From Puniceibacterium confluentis (GTDB lineage: Bacteria > Pseudomonadota > Alphaproteobacteria > Rhodobacterales > Rhodobacteraceae), in NCBI RefSeq assembly GCF_007923445.1, contig NZ_VOJI01000001.1, forward strand, positions 124,001 to 188,000: DNA of 64,000 nucleotides, in the 5' to 3' direction. Positions 10,893 to 19,367 of the stretch are shown one piece after another (the first letter of the stretch is position 1; each line of letters begins with the position of its first letter). The position numbers and the translations under genes were made by a program. A model generated the notes under the pieces. It searched no databases and was not told the DNA's origin. It saw only the letters and a program-made list of their open reading frames with translations.

Positions 10893-12263
10893 TCACCCCA
10901 GGACTTTTTTCACCGCGATGGCGGTCTTGCCGGCGATTTCGTCAGCCTCTGCCCGGGTCAGGCAGAAGGGGGGCGCAAAGCCCAGAATGTCGCCCTGTGG
11001 CATTGCCCGGGCGATCACGCCCTGCTCCAGAAGTGCCGCAGACAGTTGCGGGCCGATTTTCTCGGCGGCGTCATAGAAGGTGCGGCTGTCACGGTCCTTC
11101 ACGAACTCGACCGCGCACAACATGCCTTCGCCACGCACGTCGCCGACCCTGGCATGGCCGCCGACCGCCTCGGCCATGACCCTGTTGAGGTAGGCGCCGG
11201 TCTCTCCGGCGTTCTGCACGAGGTTCAGCTCGTCGATCAGCTTCAGGTTGGCCACGCCCGCCGCCGCTCCGATGGGATGCGCCGAGTAGGTCCAGCCATG
11301 GCCGATGGCGCCGTTTTCGTCGGTGCCCTGCTCGAGAACCTTCCACATCCTCTCGCTCACGATCGAGCCGGACAACGGCGCATAGGCCGAGGTCAACCCC
11401 TTGGCGATGGTGATCAGGTCGGGTTTCAATCCGTAATGCTCAGAGCCGAACATTGTGCCCAGACGGCCAAAGCCGGTCACGACCTCGTCGGCAATCAACA
11501 GGATATCGTGCTTTTCCAGCACCTTTTGAACAGCCTCCCAGTAGCCGGCAGGTGGCGGGACGATGCCTCCGGTTCCCAGCACCGGCTCGCCGATGAAGGC
11601 GGCAATCGACTCCGCACCCTCGTCTTCGATCAGCGTTTCCAGTTCGGCCACACAATGGGCCACAAAGTCCGCCTCACTCATCGCCGGGTCCGGACGGCGG
11701 AAATAATAGGGCGCCTCGGTGTGGATCACCTGCGACAGCGGCAGGTCAAACTTGTTGTGGAACAGCTCGAGTCCCGTCAGCGACCCGGTCATCAGACCGG
11801 AGCCATGGTAGCCACGCCAGCGCGAGATGATCTTCTTCTTTTCGGGCCGTCCGAGGATGTTGTTGTAGTACCAGACCAGTTTGATGTTCGTCTCATTGGC
11901 ATCCGACCCGGACATGCCGAAATAGACCTTGGACATATGTGCGGGCGCACGGTCCATGATCATCTTGGCGAGGGTGATCGACGCTTCGGTGCCGTGGCCG
12001 ACGTATGAGTGGTAGTAGGCCAGCTCCCTGGCCTGCGCGGCAATTGCCTCGGCGATGTCCTGCCGGCCGTAGCCGACGTTGACGCAGTACAGCCCGGCAA
12101 AGGCGTCAAGCAGGCGGTTGCCATCGCGATCTTCGATATGGCAGTTGGTGCCACCGGTCACGATCCGCTGCGCCACATTTCCGCGGGCGAATTCCGCCAG
12201 ATGGGTCGAAGGGTGGAAAAAGCTCTCCCGGTCCCACTGCTCCAGCATATCGTTTTTCAGCAT
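10893..12263 (-). CDS. atf: Class III aminotransferase, probable diaminobutyrate transaminase of the eut module (Atf)
   Basis: PLP-dependent fold-type I transaminase, 456 residues. Visible features: SGSDANETN (119-127), catalytic-domain aspartate D259 in [13 protein letters not shown], and PLP lysine K288 in [15 protein letters not shown]. On sequence alone it is a general omega-transaminase. The ectoine catabolic context (eutBC-asnC-ssd-atf) points to L-2,4-diaminobutyrate converted to aspartate-semialdehyde, which Ssd would oxidise to aspartate. GAGGAAG precedes the ATG by 6 bases. Alternatives are a taurine-, putrescine- or beta-alanine-pyruvate aminotransferase. Confidence 0.75.
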   Translation of the reverse strand: MLKNDMLEQWDRESFFHPSTHLAEFARGNVAQRIVTGGTNCHIEDRDGNRLLDAFAGLYCVNVGYGRQDIAEAIAAQARELAYYHSYVGHGTEASITLAKMIMDRAPAHMSKVYFGMSGSDANETNIKLVWYYNNILGRPEKKKIISRWRGYHGSGLMTGSLTGLELFHNKFDLPLSQVIHTEAPYYFRRPDPAMSEADFVAHCVAELETLIEDEGAESIAAFIGEPVLGTGGIVPPPAGYWEAVQKVLEKHDILLIADEVVTGFGRLGTMFGSEHYGLKPDLITIAKGLTSAYAPLSGSIVSERMWKVLEQGTDENGAIGHGWTYSAHPIGAAAGVANLKLIDELNLVQNAGETGAYLNRVMAEAVGGHARVGDVRGEGMLCAVEFVKDRDSRTFYDAAEKIGPQLSAALLEQGVIARAMPQGDILGFAPPFCLTRAEADEIAGKTAIAVKKVLG

Positions 12264-12350
12264 GGTTCTTCCTCTAGGTAAAATATTGTGCGGGACGCCG
12301 GGTCCAGAATTTTCGGACGAAAATTCTTTTCCCGCTGCCCCGGATTCCCG

Positions 12351-13835
12351 TCATGCCCAGTCGCGGCACACGTATTTGATTTCGGTAAACGCCTCGAGCC
12401 CCTGGCGTGCGCCTTCGCGCCCCAGCCCGGACTGCTTCATTCCGCCAAAGGGGATCGGCGCGCCGGTGACCTTGGTCCGGTTCACCGCGACCATGCCGAA
12501 CTGCAGCGCCCGGGCCAGCCGGTAGATCCGGCGCGGGTCCACCGTGTGCACATAGGCGACCAGCCCGTATTCCGTGTCGTTTGCCCGCGCAATGACCTCT
12601 TCCTCGGTGTCAAACGGCACAATGGCCGCCACCGGTCCAAAGGTTTCCTCGCGCAATATCGCCGCGTCAGACGGCACTTCCGCAAGCACGGTCGGTTCAT
12701 AGAACAGCGGCCCCAGCGCATTGCGCATGCCACCACAGACCAGCCGCGCACCCTTGGCCAGGGCGTCGGCCACGTGCTCTTCCTGCTTTGCGACCGCCTT
12801 TTCGTTCATCAGCGGCCCGAGGTCGGGATCCTCAAGGCCATGTCCCAGAGTCAGGCGCTGCGCGGACTCGGTGAATTTCTCGACAAACGCTTCGTATACC
12901 GGCCGTTCGACAAAGATCCTGTTCGCGCCCAGACAATCCTGACCGGAGGTTGCAAATTTTGCCTTGATGCTTTCGGAAACGGCCTGTTCGAGGTCACAAT
13001 CCTTGAACACCAGCACGGGTGCATGCCCCCCGAGTTCCATGATCAGCGTCTTTACCGTGTCGGCGCATTGCCGGTACAGCAGGCGCCCGACTTCTGTTGA
13101 GCCGGTAAAGGACAGCACCCGCACCCGGGAATCCTTGGTCCAGGGCTCGACGATCACCGGCGCCGATCCGGTAATCACGTTGAACACGCCCGGCGGAAAG
13201 CCTGCACGGTCTGCCAGCTCTGCCAGCGCCAGCGCCGAAAACGGCGTCTCGGCGCTGGGATGAGAGACAACGGTGCAGCCTGCGGCCAGCGCGGCGGCGG
13301 CTTTTCGCGTCAGCATCGCCGCCGGAAAGTTCCACGGCGTGATCAGCGCGGCCACACCCACGGGTTCGCGCCACAGTTCGACCTCGGCGTCCGGCAGATG
13401 GGAGGTCACGCCTTCGATGTTGGGACGCCGGGTTTCTTCGGCGTAGAATTCGACAAAGTCGGCGGCGTAGCTGATCTCGCCGCGGGCCTCGGAAATCGGT
13501 TTGCCCTGTTCCAGCACCATCAGTGTCGCCAGATCCTCGCGGTGCTCGATCATTAGATCGTACCAGCGGCGCAGCAGGCGGGCGCGCTCCTGGGGCAGGG
13601 TGGCCGACCATGTTGCAAAAGCCGCCTGAGCCACATCCACGGCGGCCGCGGCTTCTGCGCCGGACAGGCTCGCCACTTCGCCCAGCCACTGGCCGTCCGC
13701 AGGGTTGGTCACGGCAAAGGCGGCACCATCCGCCGCCCGGACCCATTTGCCGCCGATGTAGGAGAAACTGCGCAGCAGCCGCGGATCAGAGACCTGCGAC
13801 AGCGGCGATTTTGGCAAAGTCTGATGGACGGTCAC
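12351..13835 (-). CDS. ssd: NAD(P)-dependent semialdehyde dehydrogenase (Ssd/GabD-like)
   Basis: Aldehyde dehydrogenase superfamily, 494 residues. General base E267 is in MELGGHAPV, nucleophile C301 in SGQDCLGANR, and TPWNFPAAM is the conserved NAD-pocket motif. The lysine of the usual KPxxxTP motif is replaced: residues read SHPSAETP (191-198), which may affect cofactor binding. Starts with GTG at 13835 behind AAGGAG. Position between asnC and atf suggests oxidation of aspartate-semialdehyde; succinate-semialdehyde is the main alternative. Confidence 0.82.
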   Translation of the reverse strand: MTVHQTLPKSPLSQVSDPRLLRSFSYIGGKWVRAADGAAFAVTNPADGQWLGEVASLSGAEAAAAVDVAQAAFATWSATLPQERARLLRRWYDLMIEHREDLATLMVLEQGKPISEARGEISYAADFVEFYAEETRRPNIEGVTSHLPDAEVELWREPVGVAALITPWNFPAAMLTRKAAAALAAGCTVVSHPSAETPFSALALAELADRAGFPPGVFNVITGSAPVIVEPWTKDSRVRVLSFTGSTEVGRLLYRQCADTVKTLIMELGGHAPVLVFKDCDLEQAVSESIKAKFATSGQDCLGANRIFVERPVYEAFVEKFTESAQRLTLGHGLEDPDLGPLMNEKAVAKQEEHVADALAKGARLVCGGMRNALGPLFYEPTVLAEVPSDAAILREETFGPVAAIVPFDTEEEVIARANDTEYGLVAYVHTVDPRRIYRLARALQFGMVAVNRTKVTGAPIPFGGMKQSGLGREGARQGLEAFTEIKYVCRDWA

Positions 13836-13912
13836 GGGCTCAACTCCTTGGACTGGACTGGAGTCAGGCTAACTTTGTGCCGCCAGTGAGTGAGACCAAA
13901 ATCGCTGTGGCT

Positions 13913-13931
13913 GGCAGAGGAATCCTCTGCC
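13913..13931. promoter_or_regulatory. 19-base palindrome upstream of ssd
   Basis: GGCAGAGGA / TCCTCTGCC are perfect 9-base arms about a single A, 78-96 bases upstream of the ssd GTG and about 95 bases past the asnC stop. It could be an operator for the adjacent AsnC/Lrp regulator, or, read on the minus strand where GATTTTGG follows nearby, a weak terminator for asnC. The remainder of the 190-base gap shows nothing else. Confidence 0.45.
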
Positions 13932-14025
13932 ATGTCGCGGGAAACCAGCCCAAACCGGCGCCCGGCAGAACAGAATGTCCATTTGCGCCGCTGGCCGGGC
14001 GTCGGTCAGGACGGGCGCCGCGCCA

Positions 14026-14505
14026 TCAATTGTCGCCAAGCAACCCGAGAGGCGGGCCGAAGGAGGACTTCACCGGCTTTGTCACGATATAGGTGTAGTA
14101 GCGAGCCAGGCCAATCCGCGCTTCCAGCAACGCGTCGATCAGCCGTTGGTACGCATCAATATCCCGTGTCACGACCTGCAGCAGGTAGTCGAACCCACCC
14201 CCCAGCGCCCAGCACCATGTGACCTCTTCGTGCAGCATCACCGCCCGCTCGAAAGCCTGGAAATGTTCCGCCTTGTGGCCCTCGAGTTCGGCGGCGACGA
14301 ACACCACCACATGCGGACCAAAGGCCTTCAGCGACAGTCGAGCCCCGTAGCCTTCGATGATGCCGGCGGTTTCCAGCTTTTTCAACCGTTCCCAGCAGGG
14401 CGTTGGCGACAGCCCGACCCGGTCGGCCAGCTCTGCCTTGGTGATCCGACCCTGTCGGCTCAGCACCCGAAGAATTTCCATGTCGCGGGCGTCAAGCTTC
14501 AGCAT
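14026..14505 (-). CDS. asnC: Lrp/AsnC-family transcriptional regulator of the eut module
   Basis: 159 residues: N-terminal winged helix-turn-helix (LDARDMEILRVLSRQGRITK, then ELADRVGLSPTPCWERLKKL) and C-terminal RAM ligand domain with the GGGFDYLLQV turn. The ATG at 14505 overlaps the eutC stop (ATGCTGA on the coding strand), so the two are translationally coupled. In Ruegeria pomeroyi the gene at this position responds to ectoine-degradation intermediates; the same role here is inference from synteny. Confidence 0.88.
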   Translation of the reverse strand: MLKLDARDMEILRVLSRQGRITKAELADRVGLSPTPCWERLKKLETAGIIEGYGARLSLKAFGPHVVVFVAAELEGHKAEHFQAFERAVMLHEEVTWCWALGGGFDYLLQVVTRDIDAYQRLIDALLEARIGLARYYTYIVTKPVKSSFGPPLGLLGDN

Positions 14506-15470
14506 GGCGTGTCGGTCAGGCTCAGAACATGGCTGGCAATGGCGGTGTCCTGCGCCCCGGTCCCGGTCAGGTCGGCGATGGTGATCGCGTCCTGCGACGG
14601 TCGCCCGTGGTGGACAGCGGTGATGATCTCGCCCAGTTCGGGCGGCGTGCCCCGGGTCCAGATGCCGGCGTCCAGCGCGGCGCGCAGTTCGCCCAGACGT
14701 TCGACCTGCGACACCCGGTCCGCAACATAGAGATCCGCGCGCAGCAGCGCCCCGGGTGCCAGTTCCATCTTGCCCGGCGCGTCGGATCCCATTGCCGTCA
14801 CGTGCAACCCGGGGTGCAGCCATTCCGCCTGCAGCACCGGAACCCGCGCCGGGGTGGTGGTGACCACCAGCTGAGAGCGTCGCACCAGTTCTGCCGGATC
14901 GGTGATCGGTTCCGCCTCGATCCCCAGCGCCGCGGCCAGGTCCGAAGCGCAGACAGCGGCCTTTTGCGGGTCGCGGCCCCAGACCAGCACCCGTTCGAAT
15001 GGCCGGACCAGATGTGCCGCCCGCATCTGCAACCGCGCCTGCAGGCCCGTGCCGATGACACCGGCGGTTGTGACCTCGGTCGGCGCCAGATGCCGGGCGG
15101 CCACCGCGCCGGCCGCGGCGGTGCGCATGTCCGTCAAAAAGCCGTTGTCCAGCAGCACCGCTTGAACCTGTCCGGTGGTGGCAGAGAAAACTGTCATCAA
15201 CCCACCCAGGCTGGGCAGGCCACGGGCGGCATTGTCAAAGAACCCGGTGCTGACCTTTAACGCAAAGCTGTCGAGCCCGGGGATATAGGCCGTCTTGACA
15301 TCGACCTCGCCATGGACGGCGGCGAGGTCCATCGACAGGATCGGCGGCATGATCACTCTGCCGCCCGCAAGCGCGACAAAGGCTGCTTCGACCACATCGA
15401 CCAGCGCCAGATCCAGCGGCACCATCGCGCGCAGGTGATCTTCTGTCAGAATGCGAATCTCAGACGGCAT
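14499..15470 (-). CDS. eutC: Ornithine cyclodeaminase/mu-crystallin family protein EutC
   Basis: 323 residues with a Rossmann NAD(P) motif VIGTGLQARLQMRAAHLV near residue 130 and the cyclodeaminase-family substrate region KVSTGFFDNAARGLPSLGG. In hydroxyectoine utilisation EutC acts with EutB to remove the hydroxyl group; related enzymes such as BhcD reduce imines. The ATG at 15470 overlaps the eutB end by 11 bases and is preferred over one at 15500. Alternatives: ornithine cyclodeaminase or iminosuccinate reductase; synteny favours EutC. Confidence 0.8.
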   Translation of the reverse strand: MPSEIRILTEDHLRAMVPLDLALVDVVEAAFVALAGGRVIMPPILSMDLAAVHGEVDVKTAYIPGLDSFALKVSTGFFDNAARGLPSLGGLMTVFSATTGQVQAVLLDNGFLTDMRTAAAGAVAARHLAPTEVTTAGVIGTGLQARLQMRAAHLVRPFERVLVWGRDPQKAAVCASDLAAALGIEAEPITDPAELVRRSQLVVTTTPARVPVLQAEWLHPGLHVTAMGSDAPGKMELAPGALLRADLYVADRVSQVERLGELRAALDAGIWTRGTPPELGEIITAVHHGRPSQDAITIADLTGTGAQDTAIASHVLSLTDTPC

Positions 15471-16482
15471 AGGGCATTCCCCTGACCGTCGTTTCACCAA
15501 GCACCACGTCCTGACCTGAGACGATGCGGGTAAAGACCTCCATGTCCGGATTGCGCCCGGTGATCACCGTTGCCGTCGGGCCGTCCAGGGTCAGTTTGCC
15601 CGCTTGAAGAGCGGCGATGCCAACAACGCTGCCGCCTTCGGCTACGATGCGGTCCTCATAATACAGGGTTTGCATGGCGCGGTAGATCTCCTGTTCGCTT
15701 ACCAGCACCACGTCGTCCAGCAGGGCGCGACACATCGGAAACGACAGCCGGTTGGTGACGCCGATGCCGCCGCCAAGCGAATCCGCAAGGCTGGCATACT
15801 CCGGCACCGCTGTCGGGTGTCCGGCCTTCAGGCTCTCGTACATTGCGGCGCCACGGTCCATGCTGATGCCGACCACCCTGACCGAAGGCTTCAGCGCCTT
15901 GGCCGCCAGCGCCACACCCGCCGCGAGCCCACCACCGGACAGCGGCACCAGCAGGGTTTCGATTTCCGGCTGTTGCTGCAGAATTTCCAGCCCGATCGTG
16001 CCCTGACCGGCGATCACGAAGGGATCGTCGAAGGGCGGGATGTCGACCAGCCCTTCCTGGCGCACCAGCCGGGCGCTCTCGGCCTGGGCTTCGTCCTGCG
16101 AATGCCCGGTGATGCGCACCTCGGCCCCCAGCGCCCGGATGCCGTCGACCTTGGCCTGCGGCACCAGTTCAGACATGCAGACTACCGCCCGCAGGCCCTT
16201 TTTCGCCGCTGCATAGGCGACGCCCCGGCCATGATTTCCGGTGGAACAGCAGGTCACGCCGGTGGTGCCCTCGGGCAGGTTTGCCATCGCGTTGAGCGCG
16301 CCGCGCAGCTTGAACGCGCCGATGGGTTGCATGTTTTCCAGCTTGAGCCAGAACGGCTGGCCGAATTGCCGTTCCATGTAGGGCGACGGCACCAGCGGCG
16401 TGGCGTCGGACAGACCGCGCAGCACGTCGGCGGCGGTCTGGATATCGTCCAGCGTCAGGGGCAGGGCGCTACGGTCGGTCAT
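15460..16482 (-). CDS. eutB: Threonine dehydratase-like PLP enzyme EutB
   Basis: Fold-type II PLP enzyme, 340 residues. The PLP lysine is K58 in GAFKLRGALNAM, and a glycine-rich phosphate loop reads LSGGGLAAG near residue 187. The family includes threonine dehydratase, serine racemase, beta-hydroxyaspartate dehydratase BhcB and hydroxyectoine-utilisation EutB. Adjacent eutC-asnC-ssd-atf favours EutB, which would dehydrate/deaminate a beta-hydroxy diamino acid derived from hydroxyectoine. Shine-Dalgarno is weak; it lies 45 bases after the aldose epimerase and may be co-transcribed with it. Confidence 0.8.
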   Translation of the reverse strand: MTDRSALPLTLDDIQTAADVLRGLSDATPLVPSPYMERQFGQPFWLKLENMQPIGAFKLRGALNAMANLPEGTTGVTCCSTGNHGRGVAYAAAKKGLRAVVCMSELVPQAKVDGIRALGAEVRITGHSQDEAQAESARLVRQEGLVDIPPFDDPFVIAGQGTIGLEILQQQPEIETLLVPLSGGGLAAGVALAAKALKPSVRVVGISMDRGAAMYESLKAGHPTAVPEYASLADSLGGGIGVTNRLSFPMCRALLDDVVLVSEQEIYRAMQTLYYEDRIVAEGGSVVGIAALQAGKLTLDGPTATVITGRNPDMEVFTRIVSGQDVVLGETTVRGMPYAV

Positions 16483-16527
16483 GGCCGGACTATAGGCGGT
16501 GCAGCGGGAGCGCGAAAGACGGGGATC

Positions 16528-17484
16528 TCAAGGGGTGATCTCGATTTCGAGCTGCTGACGGTAGGGGTTTGCCGGGCTGCACAGGATCGAGCCGAACTGC
16601 GGATGCTTCAGCGCCCCGGGCAGGTTCTGCGCCTCAAGGCAGATGCCGGCAAACGGCGCATGCGCGGCACTGTCATTTGGTTCGGTGTGCGCGCCGAGAG
16701 TATTGGATGTGTAAAGCTGGATGCCGCGCTGATCCGTCCACAGACGCAGGCGCATGCCATTGGGCGCCGTCACTTCGGCCTGTGGCCCGGGACCGGCGTC
16801 CAGCACCAGATTGCCGTCCCAGCCCTTGCGGTCGGGGTCCGCTGCGGCAAGCACTTTCGCGGAGCGGAAATCGTAGTCCGTACCGGCGACATCGGCAATT
16901 TCACCTGTCGGCATCAGGTCGGGGCCGTTCGGTGTGTAACGCGACGCCGCAATCCGCAGGCTGTGGTCGCGCACGTCTCCGAACCCGTTGAGGTTGAAAT
17001 AGAGATGCTGGGCCAGATTGACCGGTGTTTCGCGGTCGGGCACCACGGTCATGTCATACCTCAGGCGGTGGCCGTCGAGTGTCATGCGCACTTCGGCATC
17101 AACCGCGCCGGGATATCCCTGATCCAGATGCGGCGCATGCAGGCGCAGGGTCACGGCGCGGTCACCATCGGGCGTGAGGCTCCAGTTGGACAGGCCGAAC
17201 CCGCCCGAGCCGCCGTGAATGTGATGCGGCGGTGCGTTGACATCCAGTGACCAGACCTCGCCGTCCAGCTCAAAGCGGGCATCGCGAATGCGATTCACCA
17301 CTCTGCCGCAAAGGGCACCCATGGCGACAGGGTTGCTGCGATAGGCTTCGGGATCTGCGTAGCCCAGGACAACCGGCACCGCTCCGACGCGCCAATGCTG
17401 CACGACGCAGCCCAGCGACAGGACTGTGATCTCTACGTCACCGTCGCGCAGGGTGTGGCTCTGGATGGGATCGCTGGATTTCAC
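16528..17484 (-). CDS. Aldose 1-epimerase (mutarotase), GalM-like
   Basis: Interconverts alpha and beta anomers of aldoses such as glucose. 318 residues. The substrate-pocket motif NRIRDARFELDG, then HHIHGGSGGFGLSNW and a C-terminal GICLEAQNLPGA segment are typical. A GTG start at 17484 is chosen over an ATG at 17517 because AGGAG lies 7 bases before the GTG. It sits directly upstream of eutB on the same strand, an unexpected neighbour for an amino-acid pathway; its likely partner is the glucose-type ABC system 7 kb away. Confidence 0.85.
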   Translation of the reverse strand: MKSSDPIQSHTLRDGDVEITVLSLGCVVQHWRVGAVPVVLGYADPEAYRSNPVAMGALCGRVVNRIRDARFELDGEVWSLDVNAPPHHIHGGSGGFGLSNWSLTPDGDRAVTLRLHAPHLDQGYPGAVDAEVRMTLDGHRLRYDMTVVPDRETPVNLAQHLYFNLNGFGDVRDHSLRIAASRYTPNGPDLMPTGEIADVAGTDYDFRSAKVLAAADPDRKGWDGNLVLDAGPGPQAEVTAPNGMRLRLWTDQRGIQLYTSNTLGAHTEPNDSAAHAPFAGICLEAQNLPGALKHPQFGSILCSPANPYRQQLEIEITP

Positions 17485-17675
17485 GGCAGCACTCCTGCAA
17501 AATGGGGTCGATCCCACATTGACCGTTGCGGCGGCGGTGTCAAACGGGCCGCGCCCGGCGATGCGCTGCTGGTGCTGACCTCGGGTGGTGAAAAAGCGGG
17601 CGCTGCCCCCATCCTGCGGATTTCCCCGGGATATCTGAACCCGGAGATGTTCGAGAGCCCGCGTCGGGGCGCGGG

Positions 17676-18596
17676 TCAGGAATCGTCCGAAACGTCCTGC
17701 TGCAGGTGACGCTGCCCGCGGCTGCGGGCCAGGGCGATCTGCTTCTGGCGTTCGCGGAAACGGGCCTTGTCGTCGGCTGTCGTCTCCGCGGCGCAGAGAT
17801 GGCAGGCGACCCCTTCCTCGAACTCCGGGCGATGGTAGTCCGCTGGCAGGATGGGGCGGCGGCAGGCGTGGCAGAGCTCGTGCGGGCCTTCGCTCAGCCC
17901 GTGCCCGACCGAGACGCGACCGTCAAAGACAAAGCAGTCCCCGTGCCAGCGGCTGTCCTGCTCTGGCACCTCTTCGAGGTATTTCAGGATGCCGCCCTTC
18001 AGGTGATACACTTCTGCGACCCCCTGACCCAGCAGGTAATTCGTCGATTTCTCGCACCGGATGCCGCCGGTGCAGAACATCGCAATCCGTTTGTTGTGAA
18101 AGCGGTGGCTGTTCGCTTTCCACCAGTCCGGGAATTCGCGGAAACTGGCTGTCTGCGGGTCGATGGCACCGTCAAAGCTGCCGATGGCGACTTCGTAATC
18201 GTTGCGGGTGTCGATCACGGCGACATCCGGTGCCGCAATCAGGGCGTTCCAGTCGGCGGGCGCAACATAGTGGCCGGTTCCCGCAAGGGGGTCGACATCC
18301 GGCTGACCCATGGTCACGATTTCCTTTTTCAGCCGCACCTTCATCCGTGCAAAGGGACGCTGCTGCGCGGTTGAGACTTTCCATTCGAGCCCGTTGCAGC
18401 CGGGCAGGGCGCGGATCTGTTCGAGAACGGCCGCAACGCCCGAGTCCGGCCCGGCGATGGTGCCGTTGATTCCCTCGGGCGCCAGCAGCAGCGTACCGGT
18501 GACACGGTGCGACAGGCAGGCAGCGCGCAAAGGCGCCTGAAATGCGGCGGGGTTCTGGAACCGGGTGAAATGATACAGGGCGGCGACGGTGAACAT
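17676..18596 (-). CDS. trhO: Rhodanese-domain tRNA uridine(34) hydroxylase TrhO
   Basis: Oxygen-dependent hydroxylation of wobble uridine 34, giving ho5U in tRNA. 306 residues: an N-terminal acylphosphatase-like domain (1-95), then a rhodanese domain with catalytic C175 in [20 protein letters not shown]-terminal cysteine-rich section ([10 protein letters not shown] and [10 protein letters not shown]) looks like a zinc-binding pair of CxxC motifs, as in the YceA/TrhO family. Divergent from pncA with a 110-base gap; the 191 bases downstream hold no recognisable gene. Confidence 0.88.
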   Translation of the reverse strand: MFTVAALYHFTRFQNPAAFQAPLRAACLSHRVTGTLLLAPEGINGTIAGPDSGVAAVLEQIRALPGCNGLEWKVSTAQQRPFARMKVRLKKEIVTMGQPDVDPLAGTGHYVAPADWNALIAAPDVAVIDTRNDYEVAIGSFDGAIDPQTASFREFPDWWKANSHRFHNKRIAMFCTGGIRCEKSTNYLLGQGVAEVYHLKGGILKYLEEVPEQDSRWHGDCFVFDGRVSVGHGLSEGPHELCHACRRPILPADYHRPEFEEGVACHLCAAETTADDKARFRERQKQIALARSRGQRHLQQDVSDDS

Positions 18597-18706
18597 GGCC
18601 GCGATGTACGCCTGCCACGGCGCCGGATCAAGAGCGTGAAGCCGCGCACTGTTGAGCCTGCCATCGCCACACCCTAGTCTGAGAGTGCATAGCCGGGAGT
18701 ATTGCC

Positions 18707-19300
18707 ATGTCCGCCCTGATCGTCATCGATGTCCAGAACGATTTCTGCTCCGGGGGTGCGCTGGCCGTGCCTGACGGAGATGCGGTGGTCGCGCCGATCA
18801 ACGAACTGATGTCCGGGTTCGACGCCGTGATCCTGACGCAGGACTGGCATCCTGCAGGACACTCCTCGTTTGCCAGCCAGCACCCGGGCAAGGAACCGCT
18901 GGACAGCATCGAGATGCCCTACGGACCGCAGGTGCTGTGGCCCGATCACTGTATTCAGGGCACGCGGGGCGCCGCCTTTCACCCGGCACTGAATCTGGAT
19001 CCTGCGGATCTGATCCTGAGGAAGGGGTATCGCAGGGACATCGACAGCTACTCGGCTTTTTTTGAGAACGACCATGCCACTCCGACCGGGCTTGATGGCT
19101 ATCTGCGCAGCCGCGGGATCGACACTGTGACGCTGACCGGGCTCGCCTATGACTTTTGCGTCTTCTATTCGGCGATTGATGCCGCGCGGTTGGGCTACGA
19201 TGTGACGGTTCTGAGTGCGGCGACGCGCGGCATCGACGTCGGCGGATCGCTAGCCGCGGCGCGGTCGGCGATGCAGGAAGCCGGGATCGAGCTGATCTGA
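18707..19300 (+). CDS. pncA: Nicotinamidase
   Basis: Hydrolyses nicotinamide to nicotinate and ammonia for NAD salvage. 197 residues. Asp8 (VIDVQNDF), the metal-binding [11 protein letters not shown], the lysine in ILRKGYRRD and the catalytic cysteine in [15 protein letters not shown] are visible. GGGAG precedes the ATG. The pathway partner pncB lies 2.35 kb downstream on the same strand with a hybrid histidine kinase between them. Confidence 0.93.
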   Translation: MSALIVIDVQNDFCSGGALAVPDGDAVVAPINELMSGFDAVILTQDWHPAGHSSFASQHPGKEPLDSIEMPYGPQVLWPDHCIQGTRGAAFHPALNLDPADLILRKGYRRDIDSYSAFFENDHATPTGLDGYLRSRGIDTVTLTGLAYDFCVFYSAIDAARLGYDVTVLSAATRGIDVGGSLAAARSAMQEAGIELI

Positions 19301-19367
19301 GGCGTTTGCCACTTTGTTAACCTAACGCGGGGTACACCGGGCTGAACAGGTTTGGTGGACATCCCGC

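Noticed and set aside
15460-16482. Beta-hydroxyaspartate cycle genes (bhcB/bhcD)
   Set aside because: EutB/EutC-like proteins are related, but no bhcA or bhcC lies adjacent and asnC-ssd-atf synteny fits the ectoine module better. Not fully excluded.
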